From Adiantum capillus-veneris (taxonomy: Eukaryota > Streptophyta > Polypodiopsida > Polypodiales > Pteridaceae), in contig CM043965.1 of assembly GCA_014529385.2 (NCBI GenBank), positions 66,003,190 through 66,067,189 on the forward strand: a stretch of 64,000 bases of DNA, read 5' to 3'. The notes under the pieces were generated by a model. It was not told the origin of the DNA and did not search any database. It saw only the letters and a list, made by a program, of their open reading frames with translations. Both the position numbers and the translations under genes were made by a program. This document shows, one piece after another, positions 12,246 to 24,151 of the stretch (its first letter is position 1; the number at the start of each line of letters is the position of its first letter).

Positions 12246-13694
12246 ATGAATTTGGGAGAGGAAAAAGAGCCCAAATTTGTTAGGGTGTCCACTGAATTGG
12301 ACCTGAATTTTAAGAGGTCGTTGAAAACCTTATTGCAAGAGTTTAAAGAGGTTTTTGCTTGGTCTTACACTAATATGAAGGGAGCAGATCCAGCTGTATG
12401 TCAACATAAAATCAATTTAGAAATTGATGCAGTACCAGTCAAGCAGTAGAGGTATAGGATGAATCCTAACTATGCCAAACAGGTGAAGGAGGAAATAGAT
12501 AAACTGTTAGAAGTAGGTTTCATCTATCCAGTGGATAAAGTGACTTGGTTGTGACCCATTGTGGTAGTCCCAAAGAAAAATGGAAAAATCAGAGTCTGTG
12601 TGGATTATAGAAAATTGAATGCTGCTACAATTACTGATCCATTTCCATTGCCTTACTGTGATACAATGCTAGATGTAGTTGCAAGAAAGGAAATGTATAG
12701 CTTTTTGGATGGTTTTAGTGGCTATAATCAGGTCAGTATGGCTTTGGAGGACAGAGACAAAACTGCATTTATTACAGAATGGGGTGTATATGCTTCCACA
12801 ACAATGAATTTTGGACTAAAGAATGTACCACCAACTTTTCAGAAATGGGTAATGGAAGTTTTTGATCCTTACCTGATAACATTCATGAAAGTGTTTTTGG
12901 ATGATTTTAGTGTCTCAGGAAATAAAAATGAATATTTGTTTCATTTGAGGTTATGTTTTAAGAAATGCAGGGAGACCAGGATGTCACTTAACCCTGCAAA
13001 GTGTGCATTTGCAATGAAAAGGGGAATTTTGTTGGCTCACATAATCAGTCAAGAAGGCATTGCAATTGACCCTAAGAAGGTGGACACTATTTTGAAATCA
13101 CATGCTCCTAAAAATGTCAAGCAACTGATGAGATTTGTTGGACAACTTAAGTGGCATACATGGTTTTTGAAATACTTAGTTCATGTCTGCTTACCCCTGA
13201 CACATTTAACCAAAAAGAATGTGGATTTTGTCTAGAAGGAGGAGCAAATAAGGGCTTTTACTCTATTGAATAAAATGCTAGTAATTGCACCCATCTTAAT
13301 TCCTCCAGATTGGAAAAAAACATTCCACCTGTTTGTGGATGCTTCTCATTCAGCCATTGGTGCAGTTTTGATGCAAGAGGCTGAAAAAGGTTGGTTTAAA
13401 CCAATCTATTATGCAAGCAGGGTGTTGTCTTCTACATAAAGGAATTATTCAGTCACCAAAAGGAAATGCATGGGGATGATTTTTGGACTTCAAAATTTCA
13501 GGCATTACTTGTTAGCCAATCAGGTGACCATTCATGTAGACCATCAAGCTTTGGTGTATTTGGTAAACAAGCCACATTTATCAGGAAGACTGGCTAGATG
13601 GGTTCTATTGATTCCGGAATTTGACTATTCAATAATTCACAAACCAGGTCAGGAGCAGGTTATTGCAGATTATTTGAGCAGATTAGCTACATGA
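12246..13694 (+). pseudogene. Reverse transcriptase and RNase H of the outer gypsy element, broken
   Basis: One continuous frame covers the palm and fingers (PIVVVPKKNG, RVCVDYRKLN), the SFLDGFSGYNQ block and the catalytic VFLDDF. RNase H follows (FVDASHSAIGAVLMQE, then IHVDHQALVYLV and ending IADYLSRL). In-frame stops lie at 12448, 12552, 13234, 13438 and 13693, with no frameshift. FLDDF and the SGYNQ block place it with Athila/Tat rather than with chromoviruses. The catalytic aspartates are still readable, so loss of function is through the stops. Confidence 0.85.
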
Positions 13695-13751
13695 GAAGTT
13701 CCTACTCAGGAAATTGATGATTTACCTGATGCAAACCTGTTTCCAGTTCAG

Positions 13752-15092
13752 GTGATTCAAGACAAGGATTCATGGTATGCAGATATGTTGTACTTTCTTC
13801 TTGAGGGTGTTTTACCAAGACGAATGGTAGTTACACAGAGAAAGAAACTTTCATGGAAAAGCAGGTCTTGTACAGTGATAATGGGAGTTTTGTATAAAAA
13901 GGGAATTGATCAGATTCTCAAGAGATGTGTGGAACACTTTGAACAAAATGCAATATTACCTGAAGCTCATTCAGCTAATGTAGGAGGTCATTTTTCTGGG
14001 GATATCACAGCAAAGAAAATCTTCCAAGCAGGTTTGTGGTGGCCATCAGTTTTTAAAGATTCCCATCATTTTGTGAAATCATGTTTGACATGTCAAAGGG
14101 ATGACAGACCCTTGAATGTTGATAGAATGCCTTTACAGCCTGTTCTACCACTTGAACCTTTTCAGAAATGGGGGTTATATTTTGTGGGCCCTTTGAAGCC
14201 AACAACAAAGTTTACAGGGAACAAATATAACCTTGTGGCAACAAATTATTGTACCAAGTGGGTAGAAGCACATGCAATGAAAGACAACAGAGCAAAGAGT
14301 GTGGCTAAATTTCTTTACAAAAACATAATGACTAGGTTTGGATGTTCGGTTGAATTGGTCTCAGATCAGGGAGGACATTTCATCAACAAGGTAACCAGGA
14401 AGCTTACTGAATATCACCTTATCATCCATAAGAAGTCCACAGTTTACTATCCGCAAGCTAATGGTCAAGCAGAATCCACTAACAAAACTCTCGTGAATAT
14501 TTTGAGAAGAATTGTTTCAGAGAACAAGAAAGACTGGGATACAAAATTGGATTCAGCATTGTGGGCATTCAGGACAGCATTCAAGGTAAGCACAGGGATG
14601 ACACCATTCAAGATGGTGTACGGTCTGGAATCAATTGGCCCAATGGAATTTGTTGTTTCAAGTTTGAGAATTGCAGTTCGGTACAAATTTTCAGGAGATG
14701 AGTCAACAGTTTGTCGACAGGAGCAACTCATGAAATTATAAGAAAGAAAAATTCAGGCTGCCTATGTAACTAAAGCCATTCAAAGGAGAAGACAAGCTTG
14801 GGTGGACCAAAATGTTAAATATAAATCATTTTCAGAAGGAAATTGGGTCCTCGTGTATAACAGTCGACTTGGCAAGAGGCCAGGCAAACTTAAATTGAGA
14901 TACTTGGGTCCTCTCTAAATTGCAGAGGAAATTGGAGAGTCAACATTTTTATTGGCAGATGCTCAGGAAAGAATTTTTCCAAAAGCAATCAATGGTTTTC
15001 GACTAAAACCCTTCTTTAGTGGGAACATTCCTTTTAAGGGTAAGAATAATGATGGTCTAGAGCATGTGGTAAATTGGTGGAGATTTACTTGA
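13752..15092 (+). pseudogene. Integrase of the outer gypsy element, broken and catalytically altered
   Basis: The N-terminal HHCC zinc domain is present (HSANVGGH ... CLTCQ). The core keeps SDQGGHF and the Glu of ANGQAEST, but the first catalytic acid, normally Asp in a GLDF-type motif, reads Tyr in GLYFVG (codon 14178-14180). In-frame stops lie at 14739-14741 and 14919-14921. The C-terminal part (KLKLRYLGP) runs to a stop at about 15090. No chromodomain is seen, as expected for this lineage. Confidence 0.82.
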
Positions 15093-15234
15093 TTCGTGCT
15101 GAGCGATCATGTCGGGTAAAGTCAAAAATCAAATTTAAAGGTTACCCTGAAGTTATTCCTTCATAGTTACTTTGCTCTCACGTTGCGCGTGTTTTCTTCT
15201 TACAGCCTTGTGTGTTTTGCCGCTCTCTGTCGCC

Positions 15235-15321
15235 ATGTCTAAGAAAACCCTCAGCATAGATGTTTCCTCTACTCTACCTTCTCAGAAAACTGATGAGCAA
15301 GCTCATGTGGGGACAAGGCGA
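15235..15321 (+). pseudogene. 5' end of the extra 3' ORF of the outer element, interrupted by the nested element
   Basis: An ATG at 15235 opens a Ser/Thr/Lys-rich reading (MSKKTLSIDVSS) about 140 bp after integrase. It is interrupted after 29 codons by the nested LTR at 15322, and the frame continues at 24152 past the target duplication. No signal peptide is evident. Confidence 0.6.
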
Positions 15322-16900
15322 TGTAACATTTAATGGCCTAAAAACTTGTGTGTAGCGGAAATTAGCATGAACATAGTGGGCATTTCATTAGAATAGATTC
15401 CTAATGAGAATTACAAGAGTGCTTGGGTGGAGAGAGAGCAACAAAAAGCATAACACCTAGTTAGATAGCATGAACAATACTTTCAAAAGAGAGAGAAATT
15501 AAGCTATTGACAACAGTTGAGAACCGGATTTGCATGGAGCCGGTCCCCCCTCCAAAAGGCTTTGTATAATGGTTTGTCCCATCAAGAGAGACATTGTACA
15601 ATACAATTCTTTGTGTTCCTTCAAGGCTAGCTAGTGCAATGAAGATGAAAGCTTCATGCACTAAGCAAAACACTTAGCAAACACACCATCAATTATCCCC
15701 GGTCTCAGACCCAAGACCTCACACACCTTCGAAGATGGTGAGAGCTAGCAGGGTATGAGAGTAGATTGAGAGGAAGAAGGAGTATCTTACGAGAAAGATG
15801 TACATCTCCTCACATAATCACTCATATTAGCATAGCTTAGCTTAGTAATTAGCATGGTAGAGGAGATGAGCATGCATTGAAGCTTGGCTCTTGCTTGGAT
15901 TTGCATCCACATGCCAAGAGTGTGTCAATGTAGGCTTCTATCTCACAAGCTTGGAGTAGGTGATGAGCTCTCCATTAAAGCTTGGGAAGAGATAGTCTTT
16001 TTCTTGCTTCTCACATAGACTGTGTGAGAGTGTGTGTGTGATAATGCCTTGCAAAAATCAGCCCCCTCTCTCTCTTGGGCGAGCCCTCTTGCTAATTGCT
16101 CTTGCTATCCTCCCATTGGACCTCCCCAGGGCTAGCCAATGACTATTAAGCAGCATAAGTGATAGCCTTCTGACATGTGTCCCCCTTTGCCCTTTTGTGA
16201 GAGCTTTAGGTAATTTAATAATTCAACTAAACTCTCATTGGACCCCTTTGCCTCCTGGCCAATAGGAATCAGGCAAGCCGTTGGGCTGCTGAATGCTCAT
16301 TGGACCCCTTGGGAGACTGTCCAATAGTCTTCTAGAGGACTTAATTCTCATTGGTTCTTTTATTAAGTGTTTTTAAAATAATTAAACTAGATTTACTCTA
16401 GCCTAATTCTCATTGGTCCACCTCCAAGGCCATCCAATAGCAATTGGGTACACCTTGTGGGCATCTGGCCTAGGGAGCGGACATGTGTCCCTCATTCCCT
16501 TTGTGTAAAGGGAGCTTGTGTGTGTGTGTGTGTGTGTGTGTGTGGCTTTCTCTCTCATCCCCTACATGCAAGGCTCGCCCCCTCCCAAGTAGGGATTGCA
16601 AAGACTTTTTTCTACACACACAAAGCATCCAATTCCCTTAAGGTTGACCTTTGGACACAACCTTTGAATTTTGGAACCTTAGCATTTTGGAAGTCTTAAT
16701 GGGGTGAACCTTAGGGTCTTTTTAGCCCATTGTTGCACATGGATCTTTTGCAGATGGCCCCCCCTTTGGATCCCTACTATGGTCGGTCTGCTAGCTTAAC
16801 CAATATTCTAGCTTTTTCTCCCCTGGCACTTCCCCATATTAAATGATCAGTTTAACATGAGAAAATCATTTAGGAGAATTAGATATTGATTATTATAACA
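15322..16900 (-). repeat. 3' LTR of the nested chromovirus
   Basis: About 1,579 bp, with ends TGTAACA...TATAACA as read on the plus strand. It contains a (GT)n tract (16511-16542) and several ATTGG/CCAAT-like direct repeats. The ORF with a CVCVCV run at 16457-16699 is an artefact of the (GT)n tract. Confidence 0.92.
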
Positions 16901-16914
16901 TTACCTCTCTCTTG
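16901..16914 (-). other. Polypurine tract of the nested chromovirus
   Basis: On the minus strand AAGAGAGAGGTAA abuts the LTR start TGTTATAAT, the expected place for the plus-strand primer. Confidence 0.7.
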
Positions 16915-17254
16915 AAATCATAGTCGTCCTCGACTATGGTGTAGAGAAGGTAAAGCATATTCATGAGTCCTTTTCTTAGCGGGTAGAGGATCCCTATGTT
17001 ACCCTACGGCATCATTCCACAATGGATGACTAGTCCATTTGGCGCTTGAGAGCCTGAGGCTGCCGCAAGCATGTCTGCACATTAGTTCTATCAGTCTTCC
17101 ATAGTAGAGTGACGAGCTCTACTTGGTGTTTGGGAGACTTCGTCTCCGCAAACTTGATCTAAGCATGCATACTACTTCATTTTTGTCCACAATAAAGAAA
17201 AGAGAGTCTTATAAGACAAAAACTTTGTTCATTTTTAACATTTTGTACATTTGC
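16915..17254. other. Non-coding 3' part of the nested element
   Basis: Lies between the integrase/chromodomain stop and the polypurine tract. No ORF or motif recognised. Confidence 0.5.
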
Positions 17255-17974
17255 TTACTCTTGGGAAGCATTGTAAGCATTGACAAGGTTTAGGTTATCC
17301 TTTAATTGTATGCCTTGCATCCATCTAGCATCTTCAAAAGGATAATTCTTAAACTTAATAAGATATTGTCGGATAGTCTTACCGCCTCTTAGTACCTTGT
17401 CTTCATGTCGGAGAATGGACTCGGGCTGCAGCACCTCCTCTTGGTCTTCGATCTTCGGTGGGTCTTTAGTAGTTGGTTCTTGAGGTGGCTCTCCTTTGTA
17501 AGGCTTTAATAGGATCACATGGAAAGCATTGTGTATGAGCCAATGATTGGGCAACTTGAGTTGATAGGCCATCTCATTGATTGGCCTAAGAATCTGGAAG
17601 GGACCATAGTACCTTTTTGCTAGTTTAGCATAGTAATTTTGGTGTCCCGTAGGATTCTTGCCCGTCGTGTGCCTTAATCAAGCCTTGGGAAACTTTAATA
17701 AGACCCAATCATTTTCTTTAAAGGCTTGGGCTCTTCTGTGCTTGTCAGCAGCAGCCTTTTGCCTTTGCTGTGAGATAGAGATAGCATCCTTAATCTTTTG
17801 AAAAGATTCTTGTAGATCTCGGCTATACTCATCTGCAGCGAAGATCTTCCCATGTACCTTAAGTAGCAAGGGACTTTTTGATCTTCCCTCAATTACCTCA
17901 AAAGGTGCTTTTCCCATGGAAGTATGTACACTGTTTTGTAAGCATACTCCACTAAGGGTAAGTACTTTTCCCAT
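17255..17974 (-). pseudogene. Integrase C-terminus and chromodomain of the nested element, broken
   Basis: The frame from 17974 down to 17255 is continuous except for one in-frame TGA (17678-17680). It begins with the integrase tail (GKAPFEVIEG), passes the VLLKFPKA block and the LPNHWLIHNAFHVILLKPY GPY-type module, and ends with a chromodomain (ILRHEDKVLRGGKTIRQYLI, then FKNYPFEDARW). The chromodomain assigns the element to the chromoviruses, where it helps target integration to marked chromatin. TGA would arise from CGA by a C to T change. The frame differs from the upstream integrase frame. Confidence 0.85.
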
Positions 17975-19344
17975 TGGGATCTTTGATCTACTTCCGTTAC
18001 ATAGGCTTTTAGTAGATCGAGAATGGTTAGGTTAGCTATTTCACTTTGGCCATCCGTTTGTGGATGATAGGCCGAAGAGAAGTTTAGCCTTGTCCCTAAA
18101 TTCTCAAAGAGACCCTTCCAGAAATTACTGGTCATTCTAGGATCTCTATCCGACACTATGGACATTAGCAAGCCATGGTACTTGAAAATTTGTGAAATGA
18201 AGAGGGTTGCCATTTGATGGGCTTTGATAGTCTTTTTGACAGGTATAAAATGAGCTTGTTTACTGAACCTGTCTACTATCGTCCATATTCCCGTATTCCC
18301 ATGGATAGACTTAGGCAATCCAAAGATAAAATCCATGGATATGCTCTCCCATGGTGAATTAGGGATTGGCAAGGGTTGAAGCAATCCAATTTGCTTCCCT
18401 CTATCAAATTTTGTCTTTTGGCATACCACACATTTAGAAACATACTCTTGTATGTTCACTTTCATGGTAGGCCAATAGAAATATGTTTCAATTCCCTTTA
18501 AGGTAGATTGAATCCCTCTATGCCCCGCATAAGGTGGAGCATGAGATTCATACATTACTTTCTCACGTAGTGAGTTAGTAACACATAGTCTATTGCCGTA
18601 GAGAAGATAACCATCTTGTAAAGTAAATGGTTCTTCTTTCTTCCCTAATGCAAGGGCTGAAATCACATCTCTAAAATCGGGATCAATAGCGTACTCATCT
18701 ATCATTGAAGATAGATCATTGTGAGTGGCTATGGAAACTGCATTCACTCTCGGTCGTCTTGAGAGTGCATCAGCTACTTGATTATGCTTGCCAGCAATGT
18801 GAGCAATATGAAAATGAAATTGCGAAAGGAAATTTGCCCACCTCATTTGTTTGTTGGAGAGCTTGGTCTTAAGACTTTGGTGATCCGTTTGCAGAATGAA
18901 GGGAGTCCCCAATAAATAGTGTTTCCATGAGTCTAAGGCATGTAGAACTGCAAGGAGTTCCTTTTCATATATGCCTAGAGCTTGCTCAACAGGGTCGAGC
19001 CTTCGACTCTCATAGCCTATGGCGTGCCCTTCTTGAAGCAAAACAGCTCCAAGGCAATCACCACAAGCATCACATTGGACCTCAAATGGTTTTGAGAGGT
19101 CCGGTAGTGTAAGCACAGGTTGAGAGATAAGATTTTCTTTAAGCTTTTTGAAAGCATTGTTCTCCTTAGCAGACCATGTATACCTAACGCTTTTCTTTGT
19201 TAGGTCATGTAATGGTCCCACAATATTTGAGAATTTTTCTATGAAGCGTCTATAGTATGCACACATACGTATAAAGCTTCTTAGTTCATGAAGATTCCTT
19301 GGTTTAGGCCATCCTTTTATTACCTCTAACTTTGATGGATCCAT
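17893..19344 (-). pseudogene. RT end, RNase H and integrase core of the nested element
   Basis: An open frame of 483 codons covers the end of reverse transcriptase, RNase H (VQCDACGDCLGAVLLQEG, TDHQSLK, VADALSRR) and integrase. The HHCC zinc finger reads HAPPYAGH then CVVCQ. The DDE triad is readable: Asp in SMDFI, Asp in VSDRDPR and Glu in TDGQSEIA. The frame is lost near 17935 by a 1-nt-type shift just before the conserved TSMGKAPFE block. It is the best-preserved coding part of the element. Confidence 0.9.
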
Positions 19345-19373
19345 TTGGATGCCATCTTGAGAGATAATGTGAC

Positions 19374-19904
19374 CTAAATACTGAATCTCTTGTAAGAAAA
19401 ATTAACATAAAGTTTATTCTCTCTCAAAACTTGAAATATTACGTGGAGGTGTTGCTTGTGTTCGTCTAATGAATTAGAGTAGATGATAATATCATCAAAG
19501 AACACTCCAGTGAAGGTTCGATGAGGCCTGAATAGCTTCTCCATCAAGCGGTTAAATGTGGCTGGTGCATTGGTCAAGCCAAAATGCATGACAATGTATT
19601 CGTAAAGACCAAATGTGGTGCGAAATGCGGTCTTTACAATATCTTGATCAACTATCCTTATTTGATGATAGCCACTTTTTAGGTCAATCCTACTGAAGTA
19701 GGTCAATCCTTGTAGCTTATCAAATAGGTCTTCTACCCGTGGAACGGGAAACCTATTCTTGATAGTGATCCTATTTAGTGCTCTATAGTCGACACACATA
19801 CGATATGTGCCGTCTTTCTTTTGCACTAATAGCACAGGTGAGCAAAATGGAGATGAGCTAGGCCTAACCATGCCCTTCTCAACTAACTCATGCACTTGCC
19901 GCAT
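19374..19904 (-). pseudogene. Reverse transcriptase of the nested element
   Basis: This frame contains MRQVHELVEKGMVRPSSSPF, VLLVQKKDGTYRMCVDYR and the catalytic FFDDI (canonical chromoviruses have V/FVDDI). It is open from 19904 and is the same frame as the gag-protease ORF upstream; only a TAA at 19917-19919 separates them, explicable as CAA to TAA. A frameshift at about 19375-19420 detaches it from the RNase H frame. Confidence 0.88.
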
Positions 19905-19916
19905 AATCTCCTCTTG

Positions 19917-21329
19917 TTAAGCTTGAGAAAATCTATAAGGAGGTTTGTTGGGCGGTGAACTTCCTGGAAGAAGTTCAATTGCATGGTCATCATTACCTCG
20001 TTTAGGAGGTAGCTCACAAGGGATGTCGTCAATAAAAACATCTTGAAACCCCTTGAGAAAATTGGATAACTCTAATTCCTTTTGGTTGCTTTTATTTTCT
20101 TTTGCTAAAGCATTAGGTTCATTTTGAGAATCTTTAACAAAAATCATGTACACGGAAATAGAGCTCTTTATTGACTTGTTGAAAGCTCGTGTATGTACAA
20201 TGGGGATAGTGTTACCCATTTCCTTAGCATCTATATACATGTCTTTTTCCCTGAACTTAAAGGAGATTCTCCTTTTAGGAAATTTAACATTGGCAGCTAG
20301 GCGGTCAAACCATGGTGCCCCTAGGATTACATCCTCATGCTTGAGAGGAGAGATAAAGAAGTCCTCTTTGTCCACATAGCCTTGGACATGAAGCCTCAAT
20401 TTCCCGATTAAGGGAGTGACTGAAGCTTCTTGCCCCTTGAAGGCACTGTCTGCGGGTAGGACATCTCCCATATCGTAAGCTTGTATGGCTAGCTTGGTGG
20501 CCAACTCTATAGATATAAAATTGTGAGTAGAACCAGGGTCAAAGAGAATAAAAGCATCATGTTCTCTTACCTTTCCCCAAGCATGGCATAGAGGAGATCC
20601 TTTGTGGTGAGTTTGGTGAGTCTCCTCCTCTTGGATTTCAACCAAGGAAGCTCTAGGAGGATCTTGGCGGTTGTTCTTTTGGGGACAAGCGCGGTACGCA
20701 TGCCCTTGTTCGCCGCACTTGAAACACCGGTTATCCTTGCAATAACGCTCAAGCTCTTCAGGAGAGAGTCTGTTTTTACCTTTGTAAACTCCCTTCTCTT
20801 TAGCTTTGTTGGAGTTGCCCTTAGGAGACTTTTGGACATTGTCCTTCCCCTTAGGCTCGTTGGAACCCTTGTTTTCCGTGGGCTTATTATTTCTTTTAGC
20901 CCCCATAGTATGGTGTATTACCGCCGATATGGTACGTGGCCTTTGGGAGTTGACATACTCCGCCATTTCTTCGTTTAAGCCCGCACAAAATTGTTGCTTT
21001 TGCTCTCCAAAATCCAACTTTTTGAAGACAGTGGCTTTGAGTTGTAGGTCCCAAAACTTGTCTACATATTTGTGGATGGATTCATAGGGAGAGAGATTTA
21101 AGCTTCGCCATTCGGTGAGTACTTTGTCTTTGGCATCGGTGGCCAAAAACTGCTTCATAATGGAAGCTCTTAAAGCTTTCCATGTTCGTGGAGCTTCACC
21201 GTTGGCTCGTGGGCTAGACCGCCATTGCCTGGCAGACTTTTGAAAGTGCATAGCTACATGGCGTAGCTTAGAGGACTCCGTGAAGCCCTCATCTCCAAAC
21301 GCCGCATCAAACTGTTGGATAAAGGCCAA
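19917..21329 (-). pseudogene. gag (capsid, zinc knuckle) and protease of the nested element
   Basis: 470 codons. Order: capsid-like domain (AFIQQFDAAFGDEGF, SARQWRSS, FWDLQLKATVFK), basic linker, CCHC knuckle CFKCGEQGHAYRAC, then the aspartic protease FILFDPGSTHNFIS and VILGAPWF. The product would assemble the particle and process the polyprotein. The frame is shared with the N-terminal gag ORF (21423-22145) apart from one TAG. DPG replaces the more usual DSG at the protease loop, a variant also seen in the UMPS intron element. Confidence 0.88.
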
Positions 21330-21422
21330 GACTTTGTCCGTAGCACCAAATGTGCCATCATAGGTAAGGAAAGAGATTCTCTTCCCTCCCTCTTTGAACT
21401 TCTTCAGCTTGGATGACCTCTT

Positions 21423-22145
21423 CTATGCAGCATAGGATTTCCTATGGCCTCTTCTTTTTGATGGTTCAAAGGTTGCACCATCACTTTCTTCAGAAGGTAA
21501 AGAATTTGAAGAAGGTGGAGAAGAGGGTGACCTCTTTCTCGCCTTTTTCTTGTCTTGATCTTCGTCGTCTTCACCATCACTTTCATAAGAGGAAGAGGAT
21601 GAAGAAGATGGAGAAGAGGGTGTCCTCTTTCTCGCCTTTTTCTTCTCTTGCTTTTTATCATCCCTCTTTGAATTATGGTGTGGAGAAGGGTGCAATGGTC
21701 TTCTCCGCTTTGGTGGTGATGGAGAGCGTTTAACCCGCCGTCTTCGTGGATCCATCTCCGCTGAGGTGGCGGGAGACTCACTTCTTTCTCGTTCCTTCGG
21801 TGGAGGCTCTTGAGTTCTCCTTTGGGAAGGAGATGCATTATCAAGAAGTAAATTCTTGAGCCCTTCGTATGGATTCTCTTCTTCTTCCCGAATCGGAGAG
21901 AGACCTCTTTTGGGAGTCTCACAAGGAGGCTTCCTAGGTGTTCTCTCGTCATGGTGATGAGCTTGGAGAATCCCGTGAGCACGGAGCTGCCGTTGCACTT
22001 CACTTTGGAGAGATGGATTGCCCATGGCTTGTTGAAGCCTAGAAACAAGATAGTTAACAAGCATCGGAGCATCATTAGTAGCTTGCTCATTAGCAAAATC
22101 AAAGTTATCAACATTAATTTCACTCTCTTTACTATTGTCAGCCAT
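21423..22145 (-). pseudogene. N-terminal gag of the nested element, SR/basic-rich
   Basis: Begins MADNSKESE at 22145 (the track-level upstream codon is TTG, so this ATG is preferred). It is a helical N-terminus followed by an Arg/Ser/Pro-rich region (RRRRVKRSPSPPKRRRP) and two related KKARKR-TPSSP-type acidic/serine repeats. It ends at TAG 21423-21425, in frame with the capsid domain; CAG to TAG would explain it. Confidence 0.8.
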
Positions 22146-22544
22146 TCTAACAACTTTCAAGTGTAAAATTTTTAGGTGTACTTTGGCACTTCAAGCCCTA
22201 GTTGCTACTCCTCTTTACCCCTTTAGAAAAAGCACTCAAGCTATTGTACCCGTGGCTCGAATACCATTAATTGCAAGGAATAGAAGAGAGGGTCTGTCAA
22301 CACCAAAACACCACTGGCTCCTGTCAAGATTATAATAGCTCAATAGTGGTTAAGCCGTAGGCAAGCCCCGTAGGACTCCACTATTAAGACCATAGCTCTC
22401 GACGGTGATGCCCCGTTAACTGCACGAAGGCAGGCGCACTGCAAGGCTGAAAAATCCCTATTCTACTTACTCACGGGAAATTGATAATACCAACCGTTTA
22501 TAGCTAGCTTGAGGACCTCCCTTCTTGAGCAAGAAAAGAGAAAC

Positions 22545-22562
22545 CTTGTGCTCTGATACCAA
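22545..22562 (-). other. tRNA-iMet primer binding site of the nested element
   Basis: On the minus strand TGGTATCAGAGCACAAG begins 2 nt inside the LTR boundary. This is the standard plant iMet primer site and fixes the element orientation. Confidence 0.9.
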
Positions 22563-24145
22563 TGTAACATTTAATGGCCTAAAAACTTGTGTGTAGCGGA
22601 AATTAGCATGAACATAGTGGGCATTTCATTAGAACAGATTCCTAATGAGAATTACAAGAGTGCTTGGGTGGAGAAAGAGCAACAAAAATCATAACACCTA
22701 GTTAGATAGCATTAACAATACTTTCAAAAGAGAGAGAAGTTAAACTATTGACAACAGTAGAGAACCGGATTTGCATGGAGCCGGTCCCCCCTCCAAAAGG
22801 CTTTGTATAATGGTTTGTCCCATCAAGAGAGACATTGTACAATACAATTCTTTGTGTTCCTTCAAGACTAGCTAGTGCAATGAAGATGAAAGCTTCATGC
22901 ACTAAGCAAAACACTTAGCAAACACAACATCAATTATCCCCGGTCTCAGACCCAAGACCTCACACACCTTCGAAGATGGTGAGAGCTAGCAGGGTATGAG
23001 AGTAGATTGAGAGGAAGAAGGAGTATCTTACGAGAAAGATGTACATCTCCTCACATAATCACTCATATTAGCATAGCTTAGCTTAGTAATTAGCATGGTA
23101 GAGGAGATGAGCATGCATTGAAGCTTGGCTCTTGCTTGGATTTGCATCCACATGCCAAGAGTGTGTCGATGTAGGCTTCTATCTCACAAGCTTGGAGTAG
23201 GTGATGAGCTCTCCATTAAAGCTTGGGAAGAGATAGTCTTTTTCTTGCTTCTCTCATAGACTGTGTGAGAGTGTGTGTGTGTGTGATAATGCCTTGCAAA
23301 AATCAGCCCCCTCTCTCTCTTGGGCGAGCCCTCTTGCTAATTGCTCTTGCTATCCTCCCATTGGACCTCCCCAGGGCTAGCCAATGACTATTAAGCAGCA
23401 TAAGTGATAGCCTTCTGACATGTGTCCCCCTTTCCCCTTTTGTGAGAGCTTTAGGTAATTTAATAATTCAACTAAACTCTCATTGGACCCCTTTGCCTCC
23501 TGGCCAATAGGAATCAGGCAAGCCATTGGGCTGTTGAATGCTCATTGGACCCCTTGGGAGACTGTCTAATAGTCTTCTAGAGGACTTAATTCTCATTGGT
23601 TCTTTTATTAAGTGTTTTTAAAATAATTAAACTAGATTTACTCTAGCCTAGTTCTCATTGGTCCACCTCCAAGGCCATCCAATAGGAATTGGGTACACCT
23701 TGTGGGCATCTGGCCTAGGGAGCTGACATGTGTCCCTCATTCCCTTTGTGTAAAGGGAGCTTGTGTGTGTGTGTGTGTGTGTGTGTGTGGCTTTCTCTCT
23801 CATCCCCTACATGCAAGGCTCACCCCCTCCCAAGTAGGGATTGCAAAGACTTTTTTGTACACACACAAAGCATCCAATTCCCTTAAGGTTGACCTTTGGA
23901 CACAACCATTGAATTTTGGAACCTTAGCATTTTGGAAGTCTTAATGGGCTGAACCTTAGGGTCTTTTTAGCCCATTGTTGCACATGGATATTTTGCAGAT
24001 GGCCCCCCCTTTGGATCCCTACTGTGGCCGGTCTGCTAGCTTAACCAATATTCTAGCTTTTTCTCCCCTGGCACTTCCCCATATTAAATGATCAGTTTAA
24101 CATGAGAAAATCATTTAGGAAAATTAGATATTGATTAATATGACA
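22563..24145 (-). repeat. 5' LTR of the nested chromovirus
   Basis: About 1,583 bp, near-identical to 15322-16900. Differences are mainly single substitutions and the length of a GT tract. Followed on the plus strand by target duplication aggcga. Confidence 0.92.
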
Positions 24146-24151
24146 AGGCGA

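Larger units (their letters stand above)
15322..24145 (-). mobile_element. Nested Ty3/gypsy chromovirus, minus strand
   Basis: LTRs at 15322-16900 and 22563-24145 are flanked by aggcga (15316-15321 and 24146-24151). Read on the minus strand the order is LTR, iMet primer site, gag, protease, reverse transcriptase, RNase H, integrase, chromodomain, polypurine tract, LTR. By hand alignment the LTRs differ at about 29 of 1,580 sites (about 1.8 percent), against about 8 percent for the host element. The order of insertion is therefore consistent with the nesting. Three nonsense codons and two frameshifts disable it. Confidence 0.93.

Noticed and set aside
21404-22153. 249-codon minus-strand ORF overlapping gag of the nested element
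   Set aside because: Out-of-frame shadow of the Arg/Ser-rich gag N-terminus, which has the proper ATG and continues into the capsid frame.
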